Positions 1-9,386 of a stretch of DNA of 64,000 nt are shown here, one piece after another (positions within the stretch are counted from its first letter, which is position 1; the number at the start of each line of letters is the position of its first letter). The notes below the pieces were generated by a model that did no database searches, was not told where the DNA came from, and was given only the letters and a program-made list of their open reading frames with translations. The stretch is from Mycobacterium sp. E1214 (GTDB lineage: Bacteria; Actinomycetota; Actinomycetes; Mycobacteriales; Mycobacteriaceae): positions 16,200-80,199 of the forward strand of contig NZ_LZJC01000158.1 of assembly GCF_001666755.1 (NCBI RefSeq), read 5' to 3'. The position numbers were made by a program, and so were the translations under genes.

Positions 1-1134
1 GACGATTTCTTCCGGCCCATCAAGAGCTACTTCTATTGGGAGAAGCACTGTTTCGACATCCCGATCTGCTGGACGTTTCGGTCGTTGTTCGACACGATCG
101 ACGACATCGACAAGCTGGCCGACGACATCGCGGACGCCAGGGTGTCGCTCGAAGAAGTCGATAAGGCCTTCCCGCAGATCATCGCGCAACTGAAAGCCAC
201 CGCCGACGACACCGAGGCGCTGCAGTCGAAACTGGTCAACAGCTACGGATCCGCCGACTTGCAGTCCATCCAGACCGAGCAGACCTACGACGACTCGATC
301 AACGTCGGCAACGACTTCGACAAGTCCCGCAGCGACGACTTCTTCTACATTCCGCACGAGGGCTTCGACAACGACGACGTCAAGACGGGCATCAAGCTGA
401 TGATGTCGCCGGACGGCAAGGCCGCGCGGTTCATCGTCACCCACGAGGGCGACGCCATGGGGCCGGAAGGGGTCGAGCACGTCGAACAGTTCCCCGATGC
501 GATCAAGACGATCCTGAAGGAGACCTCGCTGGCGGGCGCCCGCATCTACATCGGCGGCTCGGGTTCCAACGACAAGGACATCAAGCAGTACGCGATGTCG
601 GACCTGATGATCGCCGCCATCGCCGCGTTCGTGCTGATCTTCTTGATCATGATGTTCATCACCCGAAGTCTGGTGGCGGCCTTAGTGATTCCCGGCACCG
701 TGGCGTTCTCCTATGCTGGGGCGTTCGGGTTGTCCATCCTGTTCTGGCAGCACCTGGTCGGCCTGCACCTGCACTGGCTCGTTCTGCCGCTGACGTTCAT
801 CATCCTGGTAGCGGTCGGGTCCGACTACAACCTGCTACTCATCAACAGGGTCAAGGAGGAGCTGCACGGCGGCATCCACACCGGCCTCATCCGGGCGCTG
901 GGCAGCACCGGCGGTGTGGTGACCTCGGCGGGCCTGGTATTCGCGTTCACCATGTTGGCGATGCTCACCAGCGATCTGCGGACCATCGGCCAGGTGGGGT
1001 CGACCGTGTGCATCGGCCTGCTGCTCGACACCCTGATCGTCCGCTCGTTCGTGGTGCCGTCCATCCTGCGAATCCTGGGGCCGTGGTTCTGGTGGCCGAC
1101 ACTGGTGCGCAACCGGCCACTGCCCCAGCGCTAG
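1..1134 (+). CDS. mmpL: MmpL-family RND transporter, C-terminal part (5' end outside window)
   Basis: The reading frame is open from base 1, so only the last 377 residues are present. The visible part starts in the second periplasmic domain (WEKHCFDIP around residue 16), continues through a coiled-coil-like helical stretch, and ends in a five-helix membrane block (about residues 200-370) with the GSDYNLLL segment carrying the Asp-Tyr pair of the MmpL proton relay. MmpL proteins export lipids or siderophores across the mycobacterial inner membrane. It is clearly paralogous to the complete MmpL at 20799-23666: both contain the SYFYWEKHCFDIP stretch. Its TAG stop overlaps the TAG stop of the convergent malic enzyme within one CTAG. 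Substrate not identifiable. Confidence 0.95.
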   Translation, partial: DDFFRPIKSYFYWEKHCFDIPICWTFRSLFDTIDDIDKLADDIADARVSLEEVDKAFPQIIAQLKATADDTEALQSKLVNSYGSADLQSIQTEQTYDDSINVGNDFDKSRSDDFFYIPHEGFDNDDVKTGIKLMMSPDGKAARFIVTHEGDAMGPEGVEHVEQFPDAIKTILKETSLAGARIYIGGSGSNDKDIKQYAMSDLMIAAIAAFVLIFLIMMFITRSLVAALVIPGTVAFSYAGAFGLSILFWQHLVGLHLHWLVLPLTFIILVAVGSDYNLLLINRVKEELHGGIHTGLIRALGSTGGVVTSAGLVFAFTMLAMLTSDLRTIGQVGSTVCIGLLLDTLIVRSFVVPSILRILGPWFWWPTLVRNRPLPQR

Positions 1135-2780
1135 GCGTCAGGGTACTCGGGCGTCCAGCGCACCTCGGTGATGCGTTGCGCCAGTTCGTCTTCGCTGCGT
1201 TGCGGGGCCACCCCGTCCGCGACGGCCTGGACGGCCACCGCGTGGGCGATGCGGGTGGCGACATCGGGCACGTCGGCCCAATCCGGCAGCAGCGACAGGT
1301 CCGGATCGGTCAGAGCCGGTGAGGCGTCGCCCAGCGTCGCGGCGGCGACCCGCATCATCTCGTCGGTCACCCTCGTCGCCTGCGCGGCGGTCACCGCCAG
1401 CCCCATCGCCGGGAAGATGTAGACGTTGTTGCACTGGGCGATGGTCCGCGTGACGCCGCCGCGCTGCAGCGGCGCGAAGGGCGAACCGGTGGCGATCAGC
1501 GCGCGCCCGTCCGTCCAGGCGTCCAACTCCGCGGGGTGTGCCTCGGCGCGGCTGGTCGGGTTGGACAGCGGAAAGATGATGGGACGCTGGGTCTTTGCGG
1601 CCATCTCCCGCACGATGCTCTCGGTGAATGCGCCCGCGGCCGTGGACAGGCCCAGCAGCACGCCGACGTCGACGTGGTGCACGACGTCGGCGAGTTGCGC
1701 CGGCCCCGACAAGTCCCAGTCGCCGACCCGCGCGGCCGGCTGCGCGAAGGCGCGCTGGCCCGGCGACAGGTCGGTGCGGTCGTCGGTCAACAGGCCCACC
1801 ACGTCGACAACCCAGATCCGTTGCCGCGCAGCCTCGTCGGAGAGCCCCTCGGTCACCATCTCGCGGCGGATCATGTCCAGCACACCGATGCCCGCCGAAC
1901 CCGCGCCGAGCATCACGATCTGCTGTTGCGCCAGGGGCCGGTCGGCCACCTGAGCGGCCCCGTGCAGCGCACCGAGGGTGACAGCGGCCGTGCCCTGGAT
2001 GTCGTCGTTGAAGGTGAGCAACTGGTCGCGGTAGCGCTCGAGGATCGGTTGCGCGTGCACGGTGGCGAAGTCCTCCCACTGCAGCAGGACATCGGGCAGT
2101 TGCTGGCGCACGGCGCTGACGAATTTGTCGATGAACGCGTCATACTCGTCGTCGTCGATTCGTCGGTGGCGCCAACCCAGATACAACGGGTCGTCGAGCA
2201 GTTCGGCGTTGTCGGTGCCGACGTCGAGGACGATCGGCAGCGTTCGGGCCGGATCGATCCCGCCGATCAGGGTGTAGAGCGACAGCTTGCCGATCGGGAT
2301 GCCCATCCCGCCGATCCCCTGATCGCCCAACCCGAGAATCCGCTGCCCGTCGGTCACGACGATCACGTCGACGTCGCGTTGCGGCCGGTTACTGAGCACC
2401 TCGTCGAGGTGATCACGGTCCGGGTAGGAGACGAACAACCCCCGCGGACGGCGGTAGATCTCGCCAAAGCGCTGGCAGGCCTCCCCCACGGTCGGGGTGT
2501 AGACGATCGGCAACGTTTCGGGGATGTGATCGTGCAGCACCCGATAGAACAGGGTCTCGTTGCGATCCTGCAGCGCGCGCAGGTAGATGTGTCGGTCCAG
2601 ATCGTCGCGCCGGGTGGAGAACTCATGCCAGCAGTGGGCGGCTTGCGAGTCGATGGTCTTGACCACCGTGGGCAGCAGGCCCAACAGCCCATACTCGCGC
2701 CGCTCACTTTCGGTGAAGGCGGTGCCCTTGGTCGTCAGCGCGTCGAACAGTCTGGCTTGTCCCCGTTTCGGGTCAGACAC
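1131..2780 (-). CDS. mez: NAD-dependent malic enzyme
   Basis: Oxidatively decarboxylates malate to pyruvate with NAD(P)+. The 549-residue length fits the large bacterial malic enzymes. Visible motifs are YTPTVG in the N-terminal malic domain, a GAGSAG dinucleotide-binding loop, PLSNPTSRAEAHP and ATGSPFAP. The frame stays open far upstream, but the GTG at 2780 is chosen because a purine-rich GAGAGGGGCC lies just before it and the conserved protein starts there; upstream translation is low-complexity Arg/Thr. The gene converges on mmpL and shares the CTAG stop palindrome with it. The zf-UBP gene lies 64 bp upstream on the same strand. Confidence 0.95.
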   Translation of the reverse strand: MSDPKRGQARLFDALTTKGTAFTESERREYGLLGLLPTVVKTIDSQAAHCWHEFSTRRDDLDRHIYLRALQDRNETLFYRVLHDHIPETLPIVYTPTVGEACQRFGEIYRRPRGLFVSYPDRDHLDEVLSNRPQRDVDVIVVTDGQRILGLGDQGIGGMGIPIGKLSLYTLIGGIDPARTLPIVLDVGTDNAELLDDPLYLGWRHRRIDDDEYDAFIDKFVSAVRQQLPDVLLQWEDFATVHAQPILERYRDQLLTFNDDIQGTAAVTLGALHGAAQVADRPLAQQQIVMLGAGSAGIGVLDMIRREMVTEGLSDEAARQRIWVVDVVGLLTDDRTDLSPGQRAFAQPAARVGDWDLSGPAQLADVVHHVDVGVLLGLSTAAGAFTESIVREMAAKTQRPIIFPLSNPTSRAEAHPAELDAWTDGRALIATGSPFAPLQRGGVTRTIAQCNNVYIFPAMGLAVTAAQATRVTDEMMRVAAATLGDASPALTDPDLSLLPDWADVPDVATRIAHAVAVQAVADGVAPQRSEDELAQRITEVRWTPEYPDA

Positions 2781-2844
2781 TGTCCCGGGCCCCTCTCGTT
2801 CGATTCCTGGGCCTCTTCCTGGGCCTCTTCCTCGGGAATGGTCA

Positions 2845-3195
2845 TCAGGTTCGCTGACGCAGCAGCTCCACCCAGTTACGCGGAACTCGACCGCGGGGCC
2901 CCGGCGCGGTCTGATCCGTCGGGCGGCATTCCGGCGCGGCGAGTTCCGGACCCTCGTAGTAGTCGTTGCTGTCGTAGTCCCAGAACCAGTCCTCGCCCGG
3001 CTCGAACGAACGGATGATCGGGTGACCGCTCTCGCGCCAGTGCGCGGTCGCGTGCCGCGACAACGAGTCGTCACAACAGCCGATATGGCCGCACGACGCG
3101 CACCGGCGTAGGTGCACCCACCAACCGCCGGCGGCTTCACACTCCACGCACCCGGTCCCGCTGGGCGGCACCGAGGGGTCGACGGCAGCGCTCAC
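2845..3195 (-). CDS. UBP-type zinc finger domain protein
   Basis: A small 116-residue protein that is almost entirely one zf-UBP domain: CVEC near the start, then CASCGHIGCC, then spaced His residues (RHATAHW, SGHPII) and an acidic WFWDYDSND tail. In eukaryotes this fold binds free ubiquitin C-termini; the role of stand-alone actinobacterial copies is not established. The GTG at 3195 is preferred because GGGGAAGGA lies 8 nt upstream, whereas the longer frame has no ribosome site. Same strand as mez, 64 bp upstream of it, so possibly cotranscribed. Confidence 0.85.
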   Translation of the reverse strand: MSAAVDPSVPPSGTGCVECEAAGGWWVHLRRCASCGHIGCCDDSLSRHATAHWRESGHPIIRSFEPGEDWFWDYDSNDYYEGPELAAPECRPTDQTAPGPRGRVPRNWVELLRQRT

Positions 3196-3588
3196 CGGCC
3201 CCGTCCTTCCCCGCTGACTGAACGCCCGCGACGGCGTGGTGGCCCCGACGGGACGCACCGGGTCCTAACCGTATGCCGCATCGCGTCGCCGCGCACAGCC
3301 AAAGAGAACACCCATGGGTAATTGTCAGGCGTAGCTTGAGTGAACTCTGCGCGCCGCCGGGCGTCGATGATTGGCGCTCACGTGCTGGTGGCGGCCCCAG
3401 CGCCGCCTTCGAAGCGTCGTGAGCGGAATTTTTGCGCACCTCAGTGCACCCCATAGGCTACGCAGCGGCGAGGGGGCCGAAATATTCGTGGGACCAATAT
3501 TCAACGTCATTCAGCAAAGCGAACAAGATCAAGTTATGGTCTTCGGAACGGGATGGCGTCACCAGTTCTCGGGCGAAAGGTGGGGGGC
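3196..3588. other. divergent intergenic region between zf-UBP and papA genes
   Basis: About 390 bp without a convincing gene, between diverging genes, so it must hold promoters in both directions. The right part (about 3480-3545) is notably AT-richer than its surroundings, with ATATTC and ACCAATATTC, as expected for a promoter zone of the papA operon. No -10/-35 pair or operator can be assigned with confidence. Confidence 0.5.
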
Positions 3589-4983
3589 ATGTTTTTGGGC
3601 ACGGTTGACAACTGGACGGCCGAGGGCACCGTCGCCTGCTGGTTTCCCACCGCGTCTACTTTCGCGCAGGCCGCCGACGCGCAGCCGCACCCAGCGCCCG
3701 TGAGTTATCAGCAATCCCAGCACCTTCAGTATTACCGGCGTCAGGTCGCTCTCGGCCGCGACATTCCCCGGCTCTGCATCGGCGCGTGGGAAATCGGTGG
3801 CACCTGCGACATGGACGCGATGACGCACGCGGTGAACACGCACGTGCGGCGACACGACACCTACCACGACCGGTTCGCTGTTCGAGACAACGACGAAGTG
3901 GTGCGTTACGTCTTGCCCGACCCGCAGGCCATCACGCTGGCCGCCACGGATCTCGGCAGGATGGCGCCGCAGCAGATTCGCAAATTGCTGCTCGATACCC
4001 CCGATCCGCTGCAATGGGACTGCTTCACCTTCGGCGTTGTTCAGGCCGAGGACAAGTTCACGATTTTCATCGCCATTGACCACCTGCGCGCCGACGGCAT
4101 GTCGGCCGGGGTGATCTTTCTGGACATTCAGACCACGTACTTTTCCGCGATTGAAAACGCAGGTGCCCCGGTAATTCCCGCTGCCAGCCACCGTGAATAC
4201 AGCGCGACGCAGCGCGCCTACACGGCAAGCCTGACCGACGAGTCACCCGAAATTCGGGCATGGCACGCGTTTCTGGCGGCCAACAATGGCGCGCTGCCGA
4301 GGTTTCCCTTGGAGTTGGGCGAGGCGACCGCCGACACCCCGGGAGCCATCGAGGTGTTCGACATGATGGATGGGGATCAGGGCGAGCGCTTCGAAGCGGT
4401 GTGCCGAGCGGCCGGCGCCCGGTTCAGCGGTGGCGTGTTCGCCTGCGCCGCGCTGACCGAGCGTCGATTGACCGGCGCCGCAACGTATTTCGGGCTCACA
4501 CCGTTCGACAACCGTCGCGATCCTGCGCACGTCCTCACGGTCGGTTGGTTGGCCAGCTTCGTCCCGCTGGCGATCCCGACCGCCGGCGCGTCGTTCGGCG
4601 CGGTGGCCAGCGCCGCACAGGAGTCGTTCAACGCGAACTCGGCGCTGGGCGCGGTGCCGTACTACCACCTGCTCGAGACGCCGGACGGATCGTCGGGTTC
4701 GATCGAGGTTCCCGACCGGCCCGTCCCGATGTTGTCCTACATCGACATCCGGAAGCTGCCGTTCGGTAACGACTTCGACGGCCTGCGCGCCGGTATTTGG
4801 GGCGACAACCGCCTCTCGGAGACCGTGTGCATGTGGGTCAATCGCATGCGTGACAGCACGCAGCTGGTAGTCGCCTATCCCGGAACCGCCGTCGCACGCA
4901 GGTCCATCCAGCGCTACGTGGAGACGATGCGCGCCGAGTTCACCCGCGCGTGTGACGGCGCCGGGCCGCACACCGATGCCTGA
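3589..4983 (+). CDS. PapA-type acyltransferase (polyketide-associated protein family)
   Basis: 464 residues with the layout of mycobacterial PapA1/PapA3-type condensation-domain acyltransferases, which esterify trehalose or other envelope glycolipids with long acyl chains. The catalytic HxxxDG motif appears as HLRADG in the N-terminal half, preceded by the family-like WDCFTFGV. The N terminus (FLGTVDNW) resembles family members. ATG 3589 is preferred over 3553 because GAAAGGTGGGGGG sits immediately upstream. Its TGA overlaps the ATG of the next gene (TGATG), indicating translational coupling with the exporter. It may modify the same lipid as the second acyltransferase at 6653-7999. The substrate cannot be read from sequence. 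Confidence 0.88.
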   Translation: MFLGTVDNWTAEGTVACWFPTASTFAQAADAQPHPAPVSYQQSQHLQYYRRQVALGRDIPRLCIGAWEIGGTCDMDAMTHAVNTHVRRHDTYHDRFAVRDNDEVVRYVLPDPQAITLAATDLGRMAPQQIRKLLLDTPDPLQWDCFTFGVVQAEDKFTIFIAIDHLRADGMSAGVIFLDIQTTYFSAIENAGAPVIPAASHREYSATQRAYTASLTDESPEIRAWHAFLAANNGALPRFPLELGEATADTPGAIEVFDMMDGDQGERFEAVCRAAGARFSGGVFACAALTERRLTGAATYFGLTPFDNRRDPAHVLTVGWLASFVPLAIPTAGASFGAVASAAQESFNANSALGAVPYYHLLETPDGSSGSIEVPDRPVPMLSYIDIRKLPFGNDFDGLRAGIWGDNRLSETVCMWVNRMRDSTQLVVAYPGTAVARRSIQRYVETMRAEFTRACDGAGPHTDA

Positions 4984-6653
4984 TGCAGGCCCGTTCTGCC
5001 GCCGCTGAGAACGTCAATGCTCTAGCGGCGCTGACCTGGCGCACGTTGTCGGGCGCGCGCCGCGACGCCGATCTGTTGTTCGCGGTCCTGGCGCCGGTGG
5101 GCTGCTTCCTCGGGTTCACGGCGGTATTGGGCAGCCTCATCGACACCGGGCCGATGACCTACCCGCAGTACGTCCTCCCCCTGGTGATCGTTCAGTCCAT
5201 GCTGTTCGGTGCGATGACCACCGCCGACCGCGCGGCGCGCGATCGACTGTCGGGGTTCGGCTTGCGCCTGCGCACGCACCCGATTCCGGCGGGAGTGCCG
5301 CTGACCGCGCGCATGCTGTACTGCCTGTTACGCGCGGTGATCGCGTTGGTCGCCGCGGTCGCCATCGGGTGGCCGTTCGGGTTCCGCCTGGCCGGCGGCA
5401 CCGGCACGGCGGTGTTGTTTGCGGTCATCGTCATCTCTTTCGCGATGGCAGTGTGTCTGGGCGCGGACGCGCTCGGCTGCCGCGTCGGCTCCGTCGAGTC
5501 GTCGAGCCAACTGCTCTTCCTTCCACAACTGGTGCTGGTGTTGCTGTCCACGGGCATCGCTCCGGCGCAGGCGTTTCCGGCCTGGTTGGGGCCGTTCGTC
5601 CGGTTCCAGCCGGTTTCGCAGGTCACCGCGACACTGCGCGGGCTCGCCGCCGGTCACGTCGCGCCGAGCGATCTGACGGTGACCTTGGCCTGGTGCCTGG
5701 GTTCGTTGGCGTTTTTCGCCGTGCTTGCGGTGCGGATGCAGGCGCGTTGTGCCGCAGCGCGATCGGGGGTGGGGCGGCGTACCGCCCGGGCCACGCGCGA
5801 CGACGCGCCGGCTTCCACGGCAACGCCGGCGATTTCGGTGGCCAAACCCGTTGTCAGAGAACGGCGTTCGTTCACCGCCCCGATGGCGGCATTCGTGGGT
5901 CAGAGCGCTTCGGAGACGGGCAGGCTCTTGCAACGCTGGCGCCGCGACCCGGTGGTCGCCGTGCAGGCGCTGCTGTTCCCGACGCTGCTGCTGCTGGTGT
6001 ACAAATTGCTTATCGGCAAGGCCGTGCTCACGGTGACGGGGCACGACAGCGTGTACGGTCTGGTCCCGATGTGCGCGGTCGCGGGCGCGATCTTCGGGAC
6101 TGTGGGCGTCGGCGTGGCGCTCCCGGCCGAACGGGAGTCGGGGCTGCTGGCGAGGTTGTGGGTGCAGCCGGTGCATCGGGCAAGCGCTCTGGCCGGCCGA
6201 CTCGTCGCCGAAGCCGCCCGCACCACCACCTCCGCTGTTGTGCTCACTGTCTTCGGAATCGCCCTGGGCCTGAGGTTCAGCCACGGCTGGGTCAGCGCGC
6301 TCACCTTTGTGCTGCTGCCCGTGGCGATTTCGGCCGGCATGGCGACGGTGGTGATTGCGATCGCCGTTCGCGCGGACGGCAAGGCGATGGTGACCTGGCT
6401 GGGCGCCGGCTGCGTCGTGTTGTTGTTCCTCAACACCGGGGTCGCGCCCGCCGAGAAGTTTCCGGGCTGGCTACAACCCGTGGTGCGTTTCCAGCCGATG
6501 TCGCCGACGATCGAGGCGATGCGAGCGCTGGCGGGTGGCGGGCCGGTGCTGCGGCCGTTGTGGCAGGTGGCCCTGTGGGCCGCCGCGCTGGTCGTGGTAT
6601 TCGCGCCCGCGGCCATCCGCGGTTATCGCGCCGCGGCCGAAGCGGGGTGCTAG
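4983..6653 (+). CDS. fused tandem ABC-2 type permease (DrrB/DrrC-like)
   Basis: 556 residues comprising two homologous six-helix ABC-2 permease halves (about 1-250 and 300-556) joined by a hydrophilic Arg/Ala-rich linker. Each half repeats the same closing motif: FPAWLGPFVRFQPVSQ in the first and FPGWLQPVVRFQPMSP in the second, so the gene is an internal duplication/fusion. DrrB and DrrC are normally separate subunits that export PDIM-like lipids with the ATPase DrrA. No ATP-binding protein is encoded nearby, so the partner must be elsewhere. Coupled to papA upstream by TGATG and to the next gene by TAGTG. Confidence 0.85.
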   Translation: MQARSAAAENVNALAALTWRTLSGARRDADLLFAVLAPVGCFLGFTAVLGSLIDTGPMTYPQYVLPLVIVQSMLFGAMTTADRAARDRLSGFGLRLRTHPIPAGVPLTARMLYCLLRAVIALVAAVAIGWPFGFRLAGGTGTAVLFAVIVISFAMAVCLGADALGCRVGSVESSSQLLFLPQLVLVLLSTGIAPAQAFPAWLGPFVRFQPVSQVTATLRGLAAGHVAPSDLTVTLAWCLGSLAFFAVLAVRMQARCAAARSGVGRRTARATRDDAPASTATPAISVAKPVVRERRSFTAPMAAFVGQSASETGRLLQRWRRDPVVAVQALLFPTLLLLVYKLLIGKAVLTVTGHDSVYGLVPMCAVAGAIFGTVGVGVALPAERESGLLARLWVQPVHRASALAGRLVAEAARTTTSAVVLTVFGIALGLRFSHGWVSALTFVLLPVAISAGMATVVIAIAVRADGKAMVTWLGAGCVVLLFLNTGVAPAEKFPGWLQPVVRFQPMSPTIEAMRALAGGGPVLRPLWQVALWAAALVVVFAPAAIRGYRAAAEAGC

Positions 6654-7999
6654 TGGGACGGCTCGGGCTGCTGGACCAGGCTGCTTTCCTGCGGCTGCGC
6701 GCCACCGGTCAGGGCAGCGCGGCGCAATGCACGTGGCTCTACGACCGCGACGTCAACGTCGACGAATTGCGAGCCTTCACCGACCATCTGAGTGCCGGCC
6801 TACTTGGGCGGCGGATCGAACGGTCGCCGTTGCCGTTCGGCCGGCATCGGTGGGTCCTCGGCGGCCGCCCGCCCCCCGTCGCGGTGGAGCCGGCCCGGCC
6901 CCGGTGGGAGCTCGGTGCGTGGGTCGAACAGCGCGCGCAGGTGCCCGTCGACCCCGAGCATGGCCCGGCCTTCCATCTGGGCGTGTTGCCGCTCGACGAC
7001 GGCGGCGCGGCGGTGACCCTGGTCGCCTCGCACTGCGTCGTCGACGGGCTCGCCTTCGTGCAGGCCATCACCGAGGGTGTCAAGAAGGAGCGCCGCAACC
7101 TCGGCTACCCGCTGCCCGGCTCGCGGACCAGGTGGCGCGCGGTGGCCGAGGATCTCGCCGAAGCCCTGCTGTCCCTGCCGACGGTGCTCCGCGCGCTCCT
7201 GGCGACCTTGGTGATCGTGTTCAACGCCAGTCCTGCCAAGGTCCCGCGGTCGACACGTAAGGCATTGGCGCACAATGCCGTTGACGATGTAGCGATCACC
7301 CTGCCGGCGGTCACGCTGCAGACCGACAATGCGGCCTGGGAAGCGCGTGCGCGCAGCCTGGACGGAAGCAGCAACGCGCTTTTCGTCGCGTTCGCGGCCC
7401 GCCTCGCCGATCGCGCGGGCCGGGTGCTCGCCGACGGACACACCGCGACCATCGTGCTGCCGGTGAGTGAGCGCACCTCGGCCGACGACGACCGTGCCAA
7501 CGCGTTGACCTCGATCACCCTGGCCGTCGACGCACGCGCGGTCGCCACCGAGCTCGGCGGCGTGCGCTCCGACCTCAAGGGCGCGTTGAGCGCGCTGCGG
7601 CAGCAGCCCAACGCGATGCTCGCCGGCCTGCCGCTCGTGCCGTTCACTCCGCGATGGCTGGTCCGGCGCGCCGAGGACATCGCGATGTCAGTTGACCAAT
7701 TGCCGGTGGGCTGCTCCAATCTCGGCGTCATCGACACGGCGGTGGGCCGCATCGACGGAGCGGACGCCACCGAGATCGCCATCCGGCTCGTCGAGCAGGG
7801 CGCCACCCGCCGTCGGGTCGAAGAGGCCGGCGGCCAGTTGTTCTGCGCCACCGGCAAGGTCGGCGACGCGCGGTTCCTCACCGTGGCCGCCTACCACGAG
7901 GGCGCCGAGAACACCGCGGCGGCCGCGCGTGAGCTCGCCTGCGGAGCGCTCGCCGACCTGGGCCTGCGCGCCGACAGCGGCTACGAGGGCCAGCCTTGA
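6653..7999 (+). CDS. PapA/condensation-domain-like acyltransferase
   Basis: 448 residues beginning at a GTG that shares its G with the TAG stop of the permease gene. The N-terminal half carries SHCVVDGLAF, an HxxxDG acyltransferase active-site motif as in PapA, WS/DGAT and NRPS condensation domains. The central part (ARSLDGSSNALFVAF) and C-terminal part (CSNLGVID) are typical of the CoA-dependent acyltransferase superfamily. Together with the upstream PapA it suggests two successive acylations of one envelope lipid. Its TGA is overlapped by the start of the next gene. Precise donor and acceptor unknown. Confidence 0.8.
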   Translation: MGRLGLLDQAAFLRLRATGQGSAAQCTWLYDRDVNVDELRAFTDHLSAGLLGRRIERSPLPFGRHRWVLGGRPPPVAVEPARPRWELGAWVEQRAQVPVDPEHGPAFHLGVLPLDDGGAAVTLVASHCVVDGLAFVQAITEGVKKERRNLGYPLPGSRTRWRAVAEDLAEALLSLPTVLRALLATLVIVFNASPAKVPRSTRKALAHNAVDDVAITLPAVTLQTDNAAWEARARSLDGSSNALFVAFAARLADRAGRVLADGHTATIVLPVSERTSADDDRANALTSITLAVDARAVATELGGVRSDLKGALSALRQQPNAMLAGLPLVPFTPRWLVRRAEDIAMSVDQLPVGCSNLGVIDTAVGRIDGADATEIAIRLVEQGATRRRVEEAGGQLFCATGKVGDARFLTVAAYHEGAENTAAAARELACGALADLGLRADSGYEGQP

Positions 8000-9249
8000 G
8001 GGTGGGGCTGAGCCCCGCACCGGCGGACCGCACGCGCCGACGCCGGCATGTCTGGGCAGCGGGGTGCATCGCTGCCTGGTCGTTGACGGTGTTGTGGTGC
8101 GCCGTCGCCGTTGTGCCACTGGACGTCTACTGGATGTCCTACTACGCGGCCGACTACGCGCACGGCTTTGTGCGGCGGGGCCTCGCCGGTGAAGTCGCCG
8201 GGCTGATCCCCGGCCACTATTTCGGGGTCACTCTCGGTCTCAGGTGGCTGTCGACGGTCGCCTGCTTGTCGGGCTTGGTGACACTCGCCTGGCTGGTGCT
8301 GGGCCGCCGCCCGTGGTCGGAACGCCGGATGCTGGTCGCGCTGCTGATCCCCTTGCTGCCCTTTGGCGTTCCCTTCGCCGCCTATTCGGCACGCCCGGAC
8401 CTGTTTGGCGGTGCCGCGCTGGCTTTCTTCGCAGCGGCGCTGTCGTTCGCACGGTCGGGTGCCGCGGCAACGGCATGCTGCGCCGCGTACGGCGTCACGA
8501 CAGCCGCGCTCACTCTGGTGCACGAGGCGGTGGGTTTGCAGTTCGCGCTCGGGGCCGTGCTGGTGACCGTCGTCGTCGGAGGTCCGCTGCGGACGGCCCC
8601 GGGCCGGGGTGTGCTACTGGCGGTCCTGCCAGGTGCCGGCACCGCGACCGGCGTGGCGGTGTTCGGCCGCCACGACGTCGCCGCCCAATTGTGTTCAGCG
8701 GTGCCGCATCACACGCTGCCCAACCCGTTCGCCACCGTCACCTCACCCGGCACGTTGCTGCGCTTCGTCATCGATGGGCGGCCCCGTCAGACCGATTATC
8801 ACGACTGGGTCTGCCGTAACGTCCTGCCGAGCTTCGACCACAGCATCGTCGACGCGATTCACAGCGTCGGCCACATCGGTCCCGTCGGGCTCACCATGTC
8901 CTTCGTGTTCGGCGCCGCCGCGGTCGCGGTCACGTTGTGGGGAGTCAGCGCGGTGTCCGGCGTTCCCGTGCGAGCCTTCACCGAGGCGCTACGCGGGCGC
9001 GCCGCCTGGGTGCTTGTGGGGCTGGCGTTGATCGTTCCGGTCTTCCTCACCGGTTACGACTGGACGCGTTGGCTGACCATCGTCGCCTTCGACGTCGGGG
9101 TTGCGTTCCTGCCCTTCGCCGCCCGCCGACCGGAAATCGACCAGGACCTCTCACCGAAAGCGTTGCGAGCGTTCAGGTTCCTGGCCGTCGGGTTGGCGCT
9201 GATCCCGATCGGCGCCGTCCCCGGCTTCGGCGGGCCGCTGATGGTATGA
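7996..9249 (+). CDS. polytopic integral membrane protein of unknown function
   Basis: About 417 residues with roughly nine predicted membrane helices. Features include a GFVRRGLAGE motif after the first helix, which I have seen in uncharacterised polytopic bacterial membrane proteins, and SARPDLFG in a later loop. The start is either TTG 7996 or GTG 8002; both overlap or abut the upstream stop. As the last gene of the acyltransferase/permease operon it may help translocate or glycosylate the exported lipid, as GT-C-like or flippase-like proteins do. That is inference from position only; no catalytic motif is recognisable. Confidence 0.75.
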   Translation: MRVGLSPAPADRTRRRRHVWAAGCIAAWSLTVLWCAVAVVPLDVYWMSYYAADYAHGFVRRGLAGEVAGLIPGHYFGVTLGLRWLSTVACLSGLVTLAWLVLGRRPWSERRMLVALLIPLLPFGVPFAAYSARPDLFGGAALAFFAAALSFARSGAAATACCAAYGVTTAALTLVHEAVGLQFALGAVLVTVVVGGPLRTAPGRGVLLAVLPGAGTATGVAVFGRHDVAAQLCSAVPHHTLPNPFATVTSPGTLLRFVIDGRPRQTDYHDWVCRNVLPSFDHSIVDAIHSVGHIGPVGLTMSFVFGAAAVAVTLWGVSAVSGVPVRAFTEALRGRAAWVLVGLALIVPVFLTGYDWTRWLTIVAFDVGVAFLPFAARRPEIDQDLSPKALRAFRFLAVGLALIPIGAVPGFGGPLMV

Positions 9250-9386
9250 CCGCGCTCGCGTCACGGGCTGGCGGCCGCCCGGATGAGCCTCAATTTCTCG
9301 AGCACCACGCAGTCCTGATGGTGTGATGTAGAACACACCTCAGTACGGTTGTTGCGTACGTCACATCGGTGCGATTTCATAGATCC

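Noticed and set aside
1536..3017. 493-codon plus-strand frame over the malic enzyme gene
   Set aside because: Shadow of mez; no recognisable domain, and the opposite strand is convincingly coding.
4983..6653. two permease genes joined by a sequencing frameshift
   Set aside because: The frame is continuous with a reasonable hydrophilic linker and there is no displaced start or stop near the junction.
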